A program made the translations under genes and the position numbers. Below the pieces are notes generated by a model. That model ran no database searches and had not been told where the DNA came from. It saw nothing but the letters and a program-made list of their open reading frames with translations. From assembly GCF_000003605.2 (NCBI RefSeq), contig NW_003122912.1:326982-377032 (forward strand): a DNA stretch of 50,051 bases, in the 5' to 3' direction. The stretch is from Saccoglossus kowalevskii. Taxonomy: Eukaryota; Hemichordata; Enteropneusta; Harrimaniidae. Position 1 is the first letter of the stretch. Each line of letters starts with the position of its first letter. Of the stretch, positions 24,319 through 37,335 are shown piece by piece.

Positions 24319-24351
24319 CAATGCAATGCAAACATCTGTTGCATTGCATTG
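24319..24351. repeat. Perfect 13-bp inverted repeat
   Basis: CAATGCAATGCAA and TTGCATTGCATTG flank a 7-nt loop (ACATCTG). The arms contain tandem TGCAATGCA words. Confidence 0.85.
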
Positions 24352-25061
24352 CTTTCTCCTTCAAATAACATACAACAATTAGTTTCTCAATCGTTCACAG
24401 CAGGTTCCACAGTCATTGCTACCAAATTTCATGTTTTTTTGAAGTAGCTTACATACCTATATTGAGTACAACTTTACATTTTTTTCAGAAAATTTAGCTG
24501 ATCACCAGAATTGTATAAATTGACATTGGTATATACACCATAATAAATTATACAAAAACATCAAAACCAGAACTTTAGTCAAGGTCAAGTGATCGATAGA
24601 ATAAACAGAATAAACTATTTTTAACTGCCCTAAAGTTAATTGCAGTTCAGTGCATGTATAGCTACATGTAGACTTTCGCATTACATGTACTGACCAGTTC
24701 CATCCCTTGTCTGCCCCTTTGAATTTCACACCAGTTTGTAAATATAAACCAGTTCATTTTTGTTGCTGTGAATCTAAGCAAATATAATACAGCATTTTGC
24801 TGGTTTCTTGTAAATTATTTGTTATTTCTGATGAGTTAAATTCAAAGAAAAAGGGAAAAAACAAGAATTGGTCTTAACCCACCCCTTTCACCGATAGATT
24901 CATGTAGTGATAATGAATTAATCTGCAGTATTTTATTAGAACAGGTGTAAAAATAATAAATTTAAACTGCAGTGCTTCTTGTAAGCCTGATTTTCAATAA
25001 AAACATTTCATTTAGAAGCCAAAGTCTTCAGCGAAGAGACATTTCTTCTGATTTCAAGAAT

Positions 25062-25101
<40 letters not shown>
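25062..25101 (+). repeat. (GT)n(AT)n microsatellite
   Basis: About four GT units followed by about 15 AT units. Confidence 0.95.
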
Positions 25102-25102
<1 letters not shown>

Positions 25103-26250
25103 CCAGGTTTCAGGTTTTTGAGGTGAGCTTCCAATTTGGGTGTGTGAGAGTACCCCTTGACCATGAACTTACTTTCAAACTACTATTTTAGCACGAGCAA
25201 TTGAAAATGTTGAACTACCTTTTGATCACATGACAGATGAGTTTGCTGCCCATCAATAGTTTTAACACAGTGACAAATATACATTAGTTTGCAAAGCCAC
25301 GTTTAAATTAATCCCACTTACGGGAATCCTAATTTCAATCGAATACTTAAGAATATAGTTTGGGTTTCTTGCGGTTTAAATTTATCAAGGTGAATGATGA
25401 AAGTGGGTCACCATTTTAGTTCTACTTGGGAAGCATCTCAAGTGATGCATATGTTGGAGTATTACTGCTGGGTGTCCAACAAAAGTTGTGCCTGTTTTGT
25501 GATTCGCAGGTCAGAAATCTATTGATTTTTCTCATTATTCGCCAGCAGACAAGTGGCTTATGCAGTGATCCTTATATCATTCCAATGCTTCACACCTTGC
25601 ACAATATATTCAATTTGTATTGTGTACTATCAGTCTTATAGTGCTTTCACTGTTTTCAATATTATATACCCATCACAGACGAAGTACTGTGGTAACAATG
25701 CTCATTGTGTGCAGGGCCAATATTGGGGTTAATTACACCAGACTCTATAGCATACAGCACGATATTCAAGACCTTAAATATCATTAAGGTCGAAACGCCC
25801 TCGATAAAAAAAATAATAATATAAAAACCTTCATTTAACTTTTCAGTATGCTTAATTGTAGAATAAATGCTCCTTTTATTTAGACCGTCGCCATGTGGCT
25901 TAATACTAGCTTATGATGAAATAGACCACCTGCTATAAGTAGTTGATTTCCATCGCTGATATCACAGCATTATCATATCATAAACCATGACACAGCAGAC
26001 TCAAATTCCCCATGACCTCTATGTCTGTATGCAGACTTTATCTGTTGACATTCAAGCAACTGCTCCACCACAATAAACTTGATAGTCAAAGGTTAGTGTA
26101 ACCTACATGTATACAGTCAAACCTGTGGATAGCGACCACTCAATGGACTTCATTAAAATAGTCTTTATATGGAGGTTGGATATGAATCACCAACTTTGTC
26201 CAGACAATTTTTAAAATCATTAAAATCAAATAAGTTTGACTTAAGTATGG

Positions 26251-27026
26251 CAAGAAGCCAGTGTTTCTGTAAAGTCAAGTGACTTTGCAAGAAGCCTGTG
26301 TCGCTGTAAAGTCAAGTGACTTTGCAAGAAGCCTGTGTCGCTGTAAAGTCACGCGACTTTGCAAGAAGCCTGTGTTGCTGTAAAGTCATGCGACTTTGCA
26401 AGAAGCCTGTGTTGCTGTAAAGTCACGTGACTTTGCAAGAAGCCTGTGTCGCTGTAAAGTCACGTGACTTTGCAAGAAGCCTGTGTCGCTGTAAAGTCAA
26501 GTGACTTTGCAAGAAGCCTGTGTCGCTGTAAAGTCAAGTGACTTTGCAAGAAGCCTGTGTTGCTGTAAAGTCACGTGACTTTGCAAGAAGCCTGTGTTGC
26601 TGTAAAGTCAAGTGACTTTGCAAGAAGCCTGTGTCGCTGTAAAGTCAAGTGACTTTGCAAGAAGCCTGTGTTGCTGTAAAGTCACGTGACTTTGCAAGAA
26701 GCCAGTGTTTCTGTAAAGTCACGTGACTTTGCAAGAAGCCAGTGTTTCTGTAAAGTCACGTGACTTTGCAAGAAGCCAGTGTTTCTGTAAAGTCACGTGA
26801 CTTTGCAAGAAGCCTGTGTCGCTGTAAAGTCAAGTGACTTTGCAAGAAGCCTGTGTTGCTGTAAAGTCACGTGACTTTGCAAGAAGCCTGTGTTGCTGTA
26901 AAGTCACGTGACTTTGCAAGAAGCCTGTGTTGCTGTAAAGTCATGTGACTTTGCAAGAAGCCAGTGTTTCTGTAAAGTCATGTGACTTTGCAAGAAGCTG
27001 TGGTGCTGTAAAGTCACATGACTTTG
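26251..27026 (+). repeat. 37-bp tandem array, 21 copies, each with an E-box palindrome
   Basis: Twenty 37-bp units and one final 36-bp unit fill 776 bp. Each reads CAAGAAGCC, a variable 7-nt linker (AGTGTTT, TGTGTCG or TGTGTTG), CTGTAAAGTCA and a palindrome half GTGACTTTG. The core AAAGTCACGTGACTTT is a perfect 16-bp palindrome in nine copies. The central hexamer is CACGTG (9), CAAGTG (7), CATGTG (2), CACATG (1), CACGCG (1) or CATGCG (1). The unit is not a multiple of three. Left flank (ACAGTCAAACCTGTGGATAG) and right flank (ATGACCACTATCTAGAGTG) look like parts of a mobile repeat into which the array expanded. Confidence 0.97.
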
Positions 27027-29316
27027 CAACATCAGAGATAAAATGACCACTATCTAGAGTGAAAGATACTGAGCTAACATGCATTCAGGCAAGTCTCCCA
27101 ACAAGTCTCTAAGCTAGGAAACATTGGGTACGTCTCATGTCCCTGACATTTACAATTAGAGGTGCACACGGGATGATGGTTCGCCAACACATTTCTTTTG
27201 TTTGTTATCAACAAGACATGTCACATGACATATGATCAGAATTGTATGCAGATCTTAATCAAGCTTTTTACGCCCCCAAAAGTAAGGGGTCCCTTTTGGT
27301 TTTCTTCAATAAATAAGGACAGTATGGAAGAACAGCCAATGAATGCTTTCAGATTCGATGATATATTTGTTTCTTCCTCATAAAAATTGAACTTGTGCTG
27401 GAATGACCATGCAGTTCACTTTAAAAAAATATTTTGCTATAGCTTTTCTGAAATCAATAAGGTCCAAAAATTATATACCGGTACCTCAAAACCAAAAAAC
27501 TGAGGACTTAGTTACCAGAAAACCTGGAAATAAAGACACTTATACATTCATTTGTATTAGTAGAATAGACATATATATCATACATACGCAGTTGAATGGC
27601 TTCCGAATGTAAACTATTCATGGGCAAGGCCTCACTAGTTGCACTATGTTTCTGATATAATTTACAGTGCAGCTCACTTATGTGATACAGTATCACCACT
27701 GCATGATGAGCATCTACAGATGCTCATTTGTTTCTGTTGGCACTAATTTGTTGCCAGTCACGGAATGCAATAAATTACACTAAATCCTCAGGGGATCAGT
27801 TCAAGTGACAAATCAATCAATTATTCAATAAATCACACAGTATTTCACAATTCCTAAGGTCGCATTAAGGTTACAGGTAATTAATCTTGAATACCATCAC
27901 GTAGAGTGGTTTCTATGACAACAGTGCAAACAGGTGTCATTCAAGTCACAGAGTTTACACAGCAAAATGGCTCAACTTGATCATTAATAAAACCAGTTTG
28001 AACCAGTCTTGTTAAACTAAAAGTTGGATTGAACGCCTACACTGCTAATTAACAGTTTAATTAGTCTCAATTAACTTGACATCCTTCATTTCGTTCAAGT
28101 GAATTATTACGATACAACTTAAGTACCACCAGGTGAGGACACCAAGCCCCAACTCTCGACTGAGCGGACATTGCACCACAATGATTAGTGCAGAATGTTG
28201 TGATTCAAAACAGCACAGATTTATTGTTACATAGTTTTTAACTTCATCCGGCATAGTAATTTATTTTTTTACACCAAATGTTGTCTTGAGATAAAAAAAT
28301 ATTCCCAATGTTAGTACTTGTGTGTGTTTATCAATTGAAAACACCTCAGGTTCATAGTAATGAAACAGACATGTTTTTAAACACTTCTAATTCTGAACTA
28401 CCTTCACAAAACTATCAAATGATTACATACACAAGGTTGTAAAGCACCTGCAGTCATTGTGACTCACCATGTTCGATACGCGACTTATTAAAATGTATGT
28501 AAAATATACTAGGACATCAACAGTGGTGCTTTAACATAAACATCATAAAAATTTTTTATAAATTGTATCAATAGATGGATATATGAATGAAAATATGTTT
28601 GTTTGTTTGTTTTTTCATCCTCAAATGTTTATAATACTGTACCACACTCAGTCTGCCTTTAAGCCAGTATGACGCATCAATGACGCACAGTAATTGTTAT
28701 GCTACAACTAGTTATGTACATATCTAGTGCAACAGAATGTCATACAATGAGAAACTTACTATAGTTAAGGAATTTGCAGCTTGGTGAAAAAGAAATTGTC
28801 ATTTTATAAAAGAAAATACACATTTTATAAATGATACAAGGACTACAAACACCAACAGCCACATTAAATCTTGATTTTATTTTTGTCCCAGCAGTGAACT
28901 TTCTGGTTTTTGGAATTTGATTTTGATTTTTTAGAAGGCACAATGACCATGCCATAATTTTCTATCTCAAGTTACACCATTAGGACCACAGCATTGGTCA
29001 GTAATTAATTCAATTTGATTTACAGTTCATTGACACCTTCAGGGATGAATCATATACCATAACGAGTAGGCTATTCAAAGAAAAAAATTCAAAAGAAAAA
29101 TTCTACAAACCCTACAAAAATTAACACTCGCTGGGGGGGGGGGTCATAGTTAGTGGACATTTCCTGGCCAAAGTGGATTATTTCTAAGTTTCCCTGGAAA
29201 AGTAAAAGGATCTTAAATAGGTAATGTAAACATTGTACTAATACACATTCCAATCTTCCTAGGGGGTATTATGAGTCAACTTAAGTCACTGACAAAACTA
29301 TTGGCCATATATCAAC

Positions 29317-29529
29317 TATTGTGAAATACTTTATTTTCGCTGGAATTAATTTTCGCTGAAAAGGCTTTTTTGGGCGTTTTGCTTGGAATTTATTTTCACT
29401 GATTTTTGATGAGTTTAATGTGAAATATAGGGAAAAGAGTATATTCGCTGGATTTTATTTTCACGGAATCATCCCTTCAGCGAAAATAGCGAAAATAAAT
29501 TCCAAGCGAAAATAAAGTATCCTACAGTA
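29317..29529 (-). mobile_element. MITE family A, near full-length copy (A5)
   Basis: This copy is in the opposite orientation to A4 and A7. It starts TATTGTGAAATACTTTATTT, continues GCTGAAAAGGCTTTTTTGGG and GATTTTTGATGAGTTTAATG, and ends AAGTATCCTACAGTA. The terminal inverted repeats and TA ends are intact, so it is probably a younger copy. Confidence 0.75.
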
Positions 29530-30404
29530 TTAGAAGTGCTAATTGAAACTGATTGATGTCAATTATTTAGGGATAGATGATTGAAATGAAAACAGATGTA
29601 TTTCATCCTGAACCACATTACAAGACATTTGATATATTTAGTTGGTTTGTATTTCCAAACAAGCTTGATAGACACATTTATTATCCTTTGCATGTATAGT
29701 ACCGTAGTACTAGTCCAACTGTAATAACAAGGAAAATTCAGAGAAATGGAAGGAAAGTGGAAAAATCATTAATTTCTAGAATTCCACTGAGAAAATACAA
29801 AAGTCACTACAGAAGACATCTTGAATGGGGAGAGCCCCCTCAAACTGGTAACGTCTCTCTTAAACAGAAAAATAATGAGTCAATCACCTTGTGGGTTTTG
29901 GTATACTATTACGAAAAGGTTAAAACCAGCGATAAAATAAAAACCATATAAATGCCACCATAGTTGTTTATTTATTGCCGGAGGAGGTGAATTTATTCAA
30001 TATATACTAGTGTCTGCGTACAGACCAGTACGGAATATTTATTGAGGGATCAAACCTGCTTTGAGTGGGAACAGATTATTTTCAATAAAGTGTTAAAGTA
30101 TGACTCTGTATCTCTGAGGTTTCTTTTTTACTCACTTGATTGTCCTTCTGTCGAAAAAGAATTGTAGTAAAAATAAACGACCAATTTTGGTTGACATAGA
30201 CGTTGTATTTTACACATATACGTGACATAGAACACGTACTCAAATATAATGCAGCATGATCAACAAGCAATGCACTTTTCCTGTTTCCTCTTTAAACATC
30301 TTATCAGTTTGGTGGAGCATTTACTATTAAGAGATGACTATATACTATAGCTATACATTTTTGTACATACAGTGTAATTCAATACATGGAGCTTTAATAT
30401 AACA

Positions 30405-30593
30405 TACTGTAAAGTCTGTATTAGAAGCCGCAGCTTCTATTAAAATGATGGATTGCAACAGAGGGCTGCCGCTTCTATTACCGGTAGAGCATCTGCACAT
30501 AGGGGAAATGATGAATATTTGGGCCTCAATTATTCAAAAAGAATGTGTGCGACTTCTATTAGGGATATAGCTTCTAATACAAATTTTACGGTA
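30405..30593 (-). mobile_element. MITE family B (B2)
   Basis: TACTGTAAAGTCTGTATTAG then AAGCCGC on the left, and CTTCTAATACAAATTTTACGGTA on the right in inverted form. The interior words (ATTCAAAAAGAATG, GGGATATAGCTTC) read as the complement of those in B1. The two copies are in opposite orientation. Confidence 0.65.
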
Positions 30594-32004
30594 CAAATTT
30601 TCCCAGCATTTTGTACCCTCTGCCAGTTTTCAATTGATCCATCCCTTAAATTACATCTGAAGATCTTGTGCACACACACATACATACTAAAGAATACATC
30701 CATTCATGTGGGCACTGCAGTCTACAGGGTCACATCTCAACTTGCCGAAACTATTAACACCAAATTTTGTCACGCATCACAACCACAAATATACATTTGG
30801 TCATAACTTGCAAATAATGCTAAAAAAAAATATTAAAATTTTGTGAACCCAACAATCATGATTTTTTTTATAAACTTTTAACCAATAAGAACAAGTGTGC
30901 ATTTGATGTCAATATTGCAAGACACCATTGGGGTAAGCAGAATTGAGTATTACCAAAGAAGCATATTCATATACAAATGAATCACAGCTATTTATTCTAA
31001 TTTTTTTATAATTATTGGCAATTTAGTGGATTTCGAGGAAAATATTAAAATAAATATAATTTGAAAGGAAAACACTTGCTAACCCCCTATTATGTAATCG
31101 TCCCAAGTCAGTCTGACCACTTTATACAATAAAACCCTCCGTTGTTGACAGCTGTTTCTATGGTTACATCAGGATTATCATTAAGCCAGAGAGGAATGGG
31201 ATTCTAATAAATTGTTCTCCGATGATCTAAAACATTTACGCGATTGTTTTATGGTATTTTATCTATTAATTATTATCTATTTTAATAAATATACTGTTTT
31301 TGTTGTATTACTATGGGTCTATGATTGAGCTTTTTTTTTTAGACTATAGATTCTAGAGAAGATGTAAATTATGATAGAGCAAATATGGGTAATGTAGATC
31401 ACCATTATTTGAGTCATTTTTTACCAGTGAACATATCACTGTGGTCAGGAAATCCTGGCGACTATCAAGAAATATCATCCCTGTTAAATGCTCATAAATG
31501 TAGCAAATTGTAAAAATTCAAACCAGCAAGAATTGAACAGTATAATAAACCCATATGTGAAAACTAATAAAATATTGTTATATGTTTACGACCTTCATTT
31601 TCCTGTTGTCTAGTAAAAGTACACAGCATATTGGTGACTATGGAACTTGTATTGATATAACACCGAATAAAGGTATATAACTGTAAGTAGATCGTTTGTA
31701 TGCAAATTTGTTTGTCAATTGTGTACAATGTATAAGTGATAACACTACTTGTTTTTTCTGCAATTTGAAAATCCTATTTATTTATTTATCAAATGAATTG
31801 TTTGAGCGAAATGGTAAATATCTTTTTTTTTTCAATATGCACTACTGTATCTGTCAAATTTGTGATGACGTAAATGTTTGTAATTTGACAACATGATGGT
31901 GCTTGCAGTAATTTAACATGACTCCCCTGTATAAAAACACAAACAAATTTGCAGTGATGGAAAATTTTCTCGAGTCAAGAAATGTGCAAAATATTGTAAA
32001 TCAA

Positions 32005-32420
32005 TAATCGCATCAGACTCGTGATCGGTAGACCCAAGTTCAAATCGTACCTTAGGCTGAGCAGGTCAGCCCCTACCCTGGGTGAGTGTGCCACAGACTC
32101 AATGGGAAGGCCAATTCCACTGGCCGAGATTCATTCACTAACGAATGCGACTTTGGGGAACCTTGGTTAAGGTCTGTAGGTGCTTGTGTTCGACCGGGCC
32201 TGGTTGACGCCAGGATAGCGCATTAAAATGGCCATTTGATAGGGAGATAGCCACACAGCCCTGTCATGTAGTCCCAAACATGAGTATGACTTTTGTGTCA
32301 TGTGTCAGCACTAACACTTGCAATTTGCACTTACAAAAAATAGTCAGGAGGGACAACAGTGACAATCAATGTCCCTAACTGTCGCCTGGCACACAAAAAA
32401 AATTTAAAAAAAAAAAAATT
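32005..32420 (+). mobile_element. tRNA-derived SINE
   Basis: The head carries a tRNA-like region with a box B match GTTCAAATC (32038-32046) preceded by CGTGATCGGTAGACCCAA. A unique body follows (CCACTGGCCGAGATTC, GACTTTGGGGAACC, GACGCCAGGATAGCGC), ending in an A-rich tail (about 32390-32420). This is the layout of a Pol III SINE. No intact tRNA cloverleaf is claimed, and I could not assign the core to a named SINE superfamily. Confidence 0.6.
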
Positions 32421-32955
32421 AAATCATATTCAGATGAGAGTGAAACGAAAACAGTTTTTGTTTCCTGTCACACAGTAAAATAGCAATGTAAATAAGAAAC
32501 ATGAATTTCACTACAAAGTTATACTTTATATTATACTCTATCCTCGGTCAGACAAGCTTTTAGCACGTGCCAAAGAAGGTGTTAATCATTAAACTGGCAA
32601 AGGGATTATCGACGTTGTACTCAGACGGAGGTGAGACAGTTACAGAGATCGCACGTAATTGCAAGTCAAATGCTAAAACTAAATTATTTGATTTTGGACT
32701 TGAATTATGTTTTTTTATAGTTCAATATTGAAATACAGATTATTTTAGAGAGAATTGTGACATATGGTAAATGTGATATTTCTTAACCCTCTTCATGACA
32801 AAGTCAACTTGTGTTGCATATTACCAGACAAATTTTGACCAAGGTCTATGGGAAATTATTTCCAACTCATCCAAAATTAACAAATGAAAAAAACAATATA
32901 AGGTCTGCAAAATGTTGCACCAATCATTATGTACTTTACTTTGTAGTTGTCTAAG

Positions 32956-33166
32956 TACTGTGAAATACTTTATTTTCGCTGGAATTAATTTTTGCTGAAA
33001 AGGCTTTTTGGGCATTTTGTATGGAATTTACTTTCACTAGTTTTTGATGAGTTTAATGTGAAATATAGCAAAAAAGTATATTTGCTGGATTTTATTTTCA
33101 CTGATTCATTCCTTCAGCGAAAATAGCAAAAATAAATTCCAAGCGAAAATAAAGTATTCTACTGCA
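32956..33166 (-). mobile_element. MITE family A, near full-length copy (A6)
   Basis: Same orientation and order of blocks as A5, starting TACTGTGAAATACTTTATTT and ending AAGTATTCTACTGCA. The terminal TA is changed to CA on the right. Confidence 0.72.
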
Positions 33167-34076
33167 TGTACAACGTACACAAATACTATGCAAGTTCCCC
33201 CCCCCCCCCCTGCTGAAAAACAACATTTTTTCAAGACCTGCAACAGGTAATCAAGCTCATTCATAAAAAACAATGAAAAATACATAAAATTGAGCAAAAC
33301 TACAATGTATTTCAGCGACGAAACATTGGCATTCAAAGGGGATAAAAGCACATAGAGTCATCACAAGTATATTTAAATTAATCATGACCTGATGCACGTA
33401 GAGTGGATTACAATTAGATAAATCAAATCATAGGAACAATAGAAACCACTGTGTTAAAGAACACCATTAATACCAAGTATGTGTAGCTATGTCTGCAACA
33501 TAGTTATTTTAATCTAGAACGCACACTCGTATATCAGGTATGTGGCAATTAACAGAACAAGATGGAGAGCATACCTATTTGTACATTTAATAGTTAAGCA
33601 CACTATCCAAAATTACACATAAACCCAAATTAATTCGTTTCTGTCTATATATCAGAATTAATATGGGAGAATTACGAGTAGAAAATAATCACAATGTGAC
33701 TGTTCAGGAGATTGATAATAAAGAGAAGAGGAGATTGTAACCCCCCTCCCCCACCAAAGTATTACTGGTCAACCCCTTCATTCGCAGAGTTTAAATTGTA
33801 CTGAGTGAGTAATTTACAAAATTTTGTTTCAGTAAACATTTCTCCAAATTTCTTTAGGCCGGATTTAGCCAGTGAATTTTAGTCTTCAGAACTGTCCTAA
33901 AATTATTCATCTGGGATCATGTCAAGAACATAATCAAGTTCACAATTGGATGATTTATTTCAAATACGAAAGAAATAAAAGTATCAGTTTATTATGGCTT
34001 CTAATCTTATAAAATACATTTACACAAAATTTGAATGTGCATTTGCTGTGTGACAACTGTGGTGTTTTAAAGCGGT

Positions 34077-34324
34077 TTATACCATATCAGATCACATACC
34101 AATGACGGGTGGAGCAGCACCACCTTTAGCACTTGAGGAGAAACTTTTATTCCGTTCGTTGCCCTTTTCATGTCAGAATTAAGAGAAACGTTATCGATAC
34201 ATCATATCATATATAAGTGGTTCTATCCAGATCATCACCTCAAGTCCAATAGTTCTTACCTTTGCTCTTTTAAGAACAATAGCAGCGTTCCACCCACACA
34301 CCCCCGCATACTGATATGGTATAA
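34077..34324. mobile_element. MITE-like element with 14-bp perfect TIRs
   Basis: TTATACCATATCAG (34077-34090) and CTGATATGGTATAA (34311-34324) are perfect inverted ends. Similarity continues inward (GGGTGGAGCAGC against its looser complement). TA flanks the TACCATATCAG core on both sides. 248 bp, no coding. Confidence 0.6.
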
Positions 34325-37016
34325 TCTCTGATGGGTTTTCCTCTCTCAATCCTGTTCAGACTTTAATGAATAGTGTGACCATTGTCATGCACACATAATG
34401 TAGTTGAGTGAAAAAGTTTGACATTGGAATTGTCAGTATGACATTCAATTGTGTTAGATGACATGAATTAGAGATATAAAAGATTCAGTTTATAACTGAA
34501 ATAATTCATAGATAACGAAATGTTGCAATAGTCACTTTGACTCGCCGTTGTATTGTTGGGAAATCTTAGTTGAAAACACTTTTTTGAGTAATTTGGCCTG
34601 AAATAAAATCTGAAAATGTTTTAGTGTTTGCGAGTTATACTGATCGAAAGGTGGCATGTTGCGGTATTCATACCCTAATTTCTTATTTGAATGAATCCAG
34701 TCATGCACTTCTGTTCGAGTTCTCCGTCGGAAATACACTTAACACAAGTTTAAACCTAGGAAGTATGCAAGTGGTATCATGATTGAAATAGCTCTTCTTC
34801 AAATTTGAAATGACTATTTGGGAAGTCAATATTTTGATGGTTACTTGTGATTTGATGCATGATGACACCCCGAGATGCTGAAAACTCAACTAAATCCACA
34901 AAACAGTTTGGTAATGTTCAGCTTTCAGCAAGTAACTTCGTCACTCGTGAAAATAAAATACAGAATATCTTGTATCATCTGCACTATTTTGTTGTTAACA
35001 GATTTAATTTCATGAGACAATAATTTCATGAATTTATTGATCTATCAAGCCATTCCTATTGGGTTACTAAGACAGTTACACTTTATTTCTCACAGTTATT
35101 TCTCATCAAATTCAACTGTATCTCACTTTAAAACTTGTTGAATGAAAATTAAATTCATTTTTTTCAATTTACTCTCACCTTCCAGAAATGTGATGTAATT
35201 TGTTTCCTAAATTTCAGCATTTTTCTCTTATTAAAATCCAAATGTTGCTAATAGCTTTAATGGTAATTATTTACTACTACTAGTACAGATCTTTGAACCA
35301 TATGCTGGTGATATTTAATATATATATATGGTAGAATAACCCAAGCATGAATGTCATGTGATTACTACCAGAACCATATGTCCTAGCCAGCCAGCAAGCA
35401 AACACTGACACCACTTGTCTGAAATTATGTTTGATTATTAGAATTTTTACAAAACAAATTAAAAATTATGAACTGCTTTCTAGTCTGATGGCATTCGGGA
35501 ACACCAGAAGTGTATATTATCAATTTTGTAAAGATCAATAAAACAAAAAAAAAGTTATAATTCTAATTTTTATCCCTAAATTTTGCATTATTTCTAGGGT
35601 TAAGTGGGACAAGGTCATATGTTGTCATGGCCATACATGCTACATTAAGTTTAAATTGTTTACACAATAGTGTCAATAGGCACTTTATAGCAAATACATG
35701 TACAGGTAGTGAAATGATCTACAACTAGGCACATTTAAGTTCAGCATACTGTCATTCCATACAGCGACAAATTAAAATGGCTAACACAGTAAAACTTTGA
35801 CCAAATTTGATGATATTGATATCATTTTACAAAATACATGTTTAACAGATTAATTATGATATCATTTTCAGAAATGTTGTTTTAATGTACTGTAATATTC
35901 TCAATATATAGTTTCTGTATATGGAAAACTGTAATACATGTAGAGTCAAGCAGACATTTTGTAGTAACGACTAACGGAACAAATATTTAAAAAAAAAAAA
36001 GAGCATATTACACAACAGTGCGAGTTCATTATACAAGTTTCTTTAATACCACATGGTGTCACTCACCCGGGACATGGATAGTCCAGACATCAGTGCGATT
36101 GTCCGGATATTAACGTATATATATATGATGTCATACATTGAGGTTGTGCCACAAAGTTCACTGTGTAAAAAGTTAATACGTACCGTACTTTTCACGATTA
36201 CATCTGGTGTCAGGAAAAAACGTCACACTGAGCTTATCGGATGTGAATTATCGTTAAGGACAACAGTCAATAAAAGATCTTTAACTCTTGTCTGTCAGTC
36301 ACTATCTTGTCTAGGGTTTGGGAACATGATCATGTGAGTTACCAAGTATCCCTTTTTTTTAAATTATTCTACAATTAGCATTAGTATTCTCGATTTTATC
36401 ATAGGCTTTAGTCACTTGTTACAAAATTAATAATTAATTAATCTGTCATTAATCATTGTTTTTAAAATTGGTCTTTTTTTAGGGAGCATTATATTGTATT
36501 ATATTATATTGTTTGCCTTGACTTCCCCCTTAAAGTATTATTTATGCAGTACTAGTATACTGCAAAATCTTCAAAAACCAGAGACTTTATAAAATTATTA
36601 TCTCAAAAAGCATAAAAAAATTACCTTTTCTGTATTTTTTTTTAATTTTACTACACAATACATATATTAGGTGAGGATAGATAAATTTAAACAAAGCTGA
36701 TTATGCATTTTATGGGAATTGCAAAACTATACCGATTTTTTTTTCTCTTATAAGAGCTGACTCATCATGTGACCCTTGAGGGTCAAATGAGTGGGTGTTC
36801 TATCTGGAGATTGAAAGTACACAAGTTGAAGAGTTCTTAAATAGTTTATGTTTACTCATCATTGACCTATCAAAATCCTAATGATAAACACAGCTGAAGT
36901 TCTAGAATTCCCTAATAGAAATACAATAGAAAGAGAGAAAGAAACTCTTGACTAAGTCAAGACAGATTTGTACAGTGTGATGTTTTATTATTTACAGGGA
37001 AGTATTAGCTTCTACA

Positions 37017-37228
37017 TACTGTAGAATACTTTATTTTCGCTTGGAATTTATTTTTGCTATTTTCGCTGAAGGGATGATTCCGTGAAAATAAAATCCAGCG
37101 AATATACTTTTTTTCCTATATTTCACATTAAACTCATCAAAAATCAGTGAAAATAAATTCCATACAAAACGCCCCAAAAGCCTTTTCAGCGAAAATTAAT
37201 TCCAGCGAAAATAAAGTATTCCACAGTA
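37017..37228 (+). mobile_element. MITE family A, best-preserved copy (A7)
   Basis: TACTGTAGAATACTTTATTT to AAGTATTCCACAGTA, 212 bp. Most blocks read cleanly (TTCGCTGAAGGGATGATTCC, ATCCAGCGAATATAC, TTTCACATTAAACTCATC), so it is a good reference for the family. No transposase is encoded. A family B fragment begins 42 bp downstream. Confidence 0.78.
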
Positions 37229-37269
37229 TGTGTGAAGGTATTGTGTAAATGTATTCACTAAATTACTAG

Positions 37270-37335
37270 TACTGTAAAATCTGTATTAGAAGCTGCGGCT
37301 TCTATTTAAATTGTACAATGCAAGAGAGGGTATAC
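37270..37335 (-). mobile_element. MITE family B, truncated copy (B3)
   Basis: TACTGTAAAATCTGTATTAG then AAGCTGCGGCTTCTATTTAA and AATGCAAGAGAGGG, after which similarity stops. Only one terminus is present. Confidence 0.5.

Larger units (their letters stand above)
17711..26250. other. Gene-poor stretch downstream of KLF
   Basis: Apart from A4, the 19.4-kb duplication, homopolymer runs, a hairpin at 24319-24351 and a GT/AT microsatellite, I see nothing with coding or RNA-gene character. The open frames here are short, AT-driven and lack recognisable motifs. Confidence 0.5.

Noticed and set aside
26251-27026. CRISPR-like regular repeats
   Set aside because: Units are contiguous and nearly identical throughout, with no unique spacers, and lie in eukaryotic DNA with no cas genes. 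It is a minisatellite.
32005-32080. Functional tRNA gene
   Set aside because: Only a box B-like motif is good. No plausible anticodon arm and acceptor stem pair, and the downstream body and A-tail mark a SINE.
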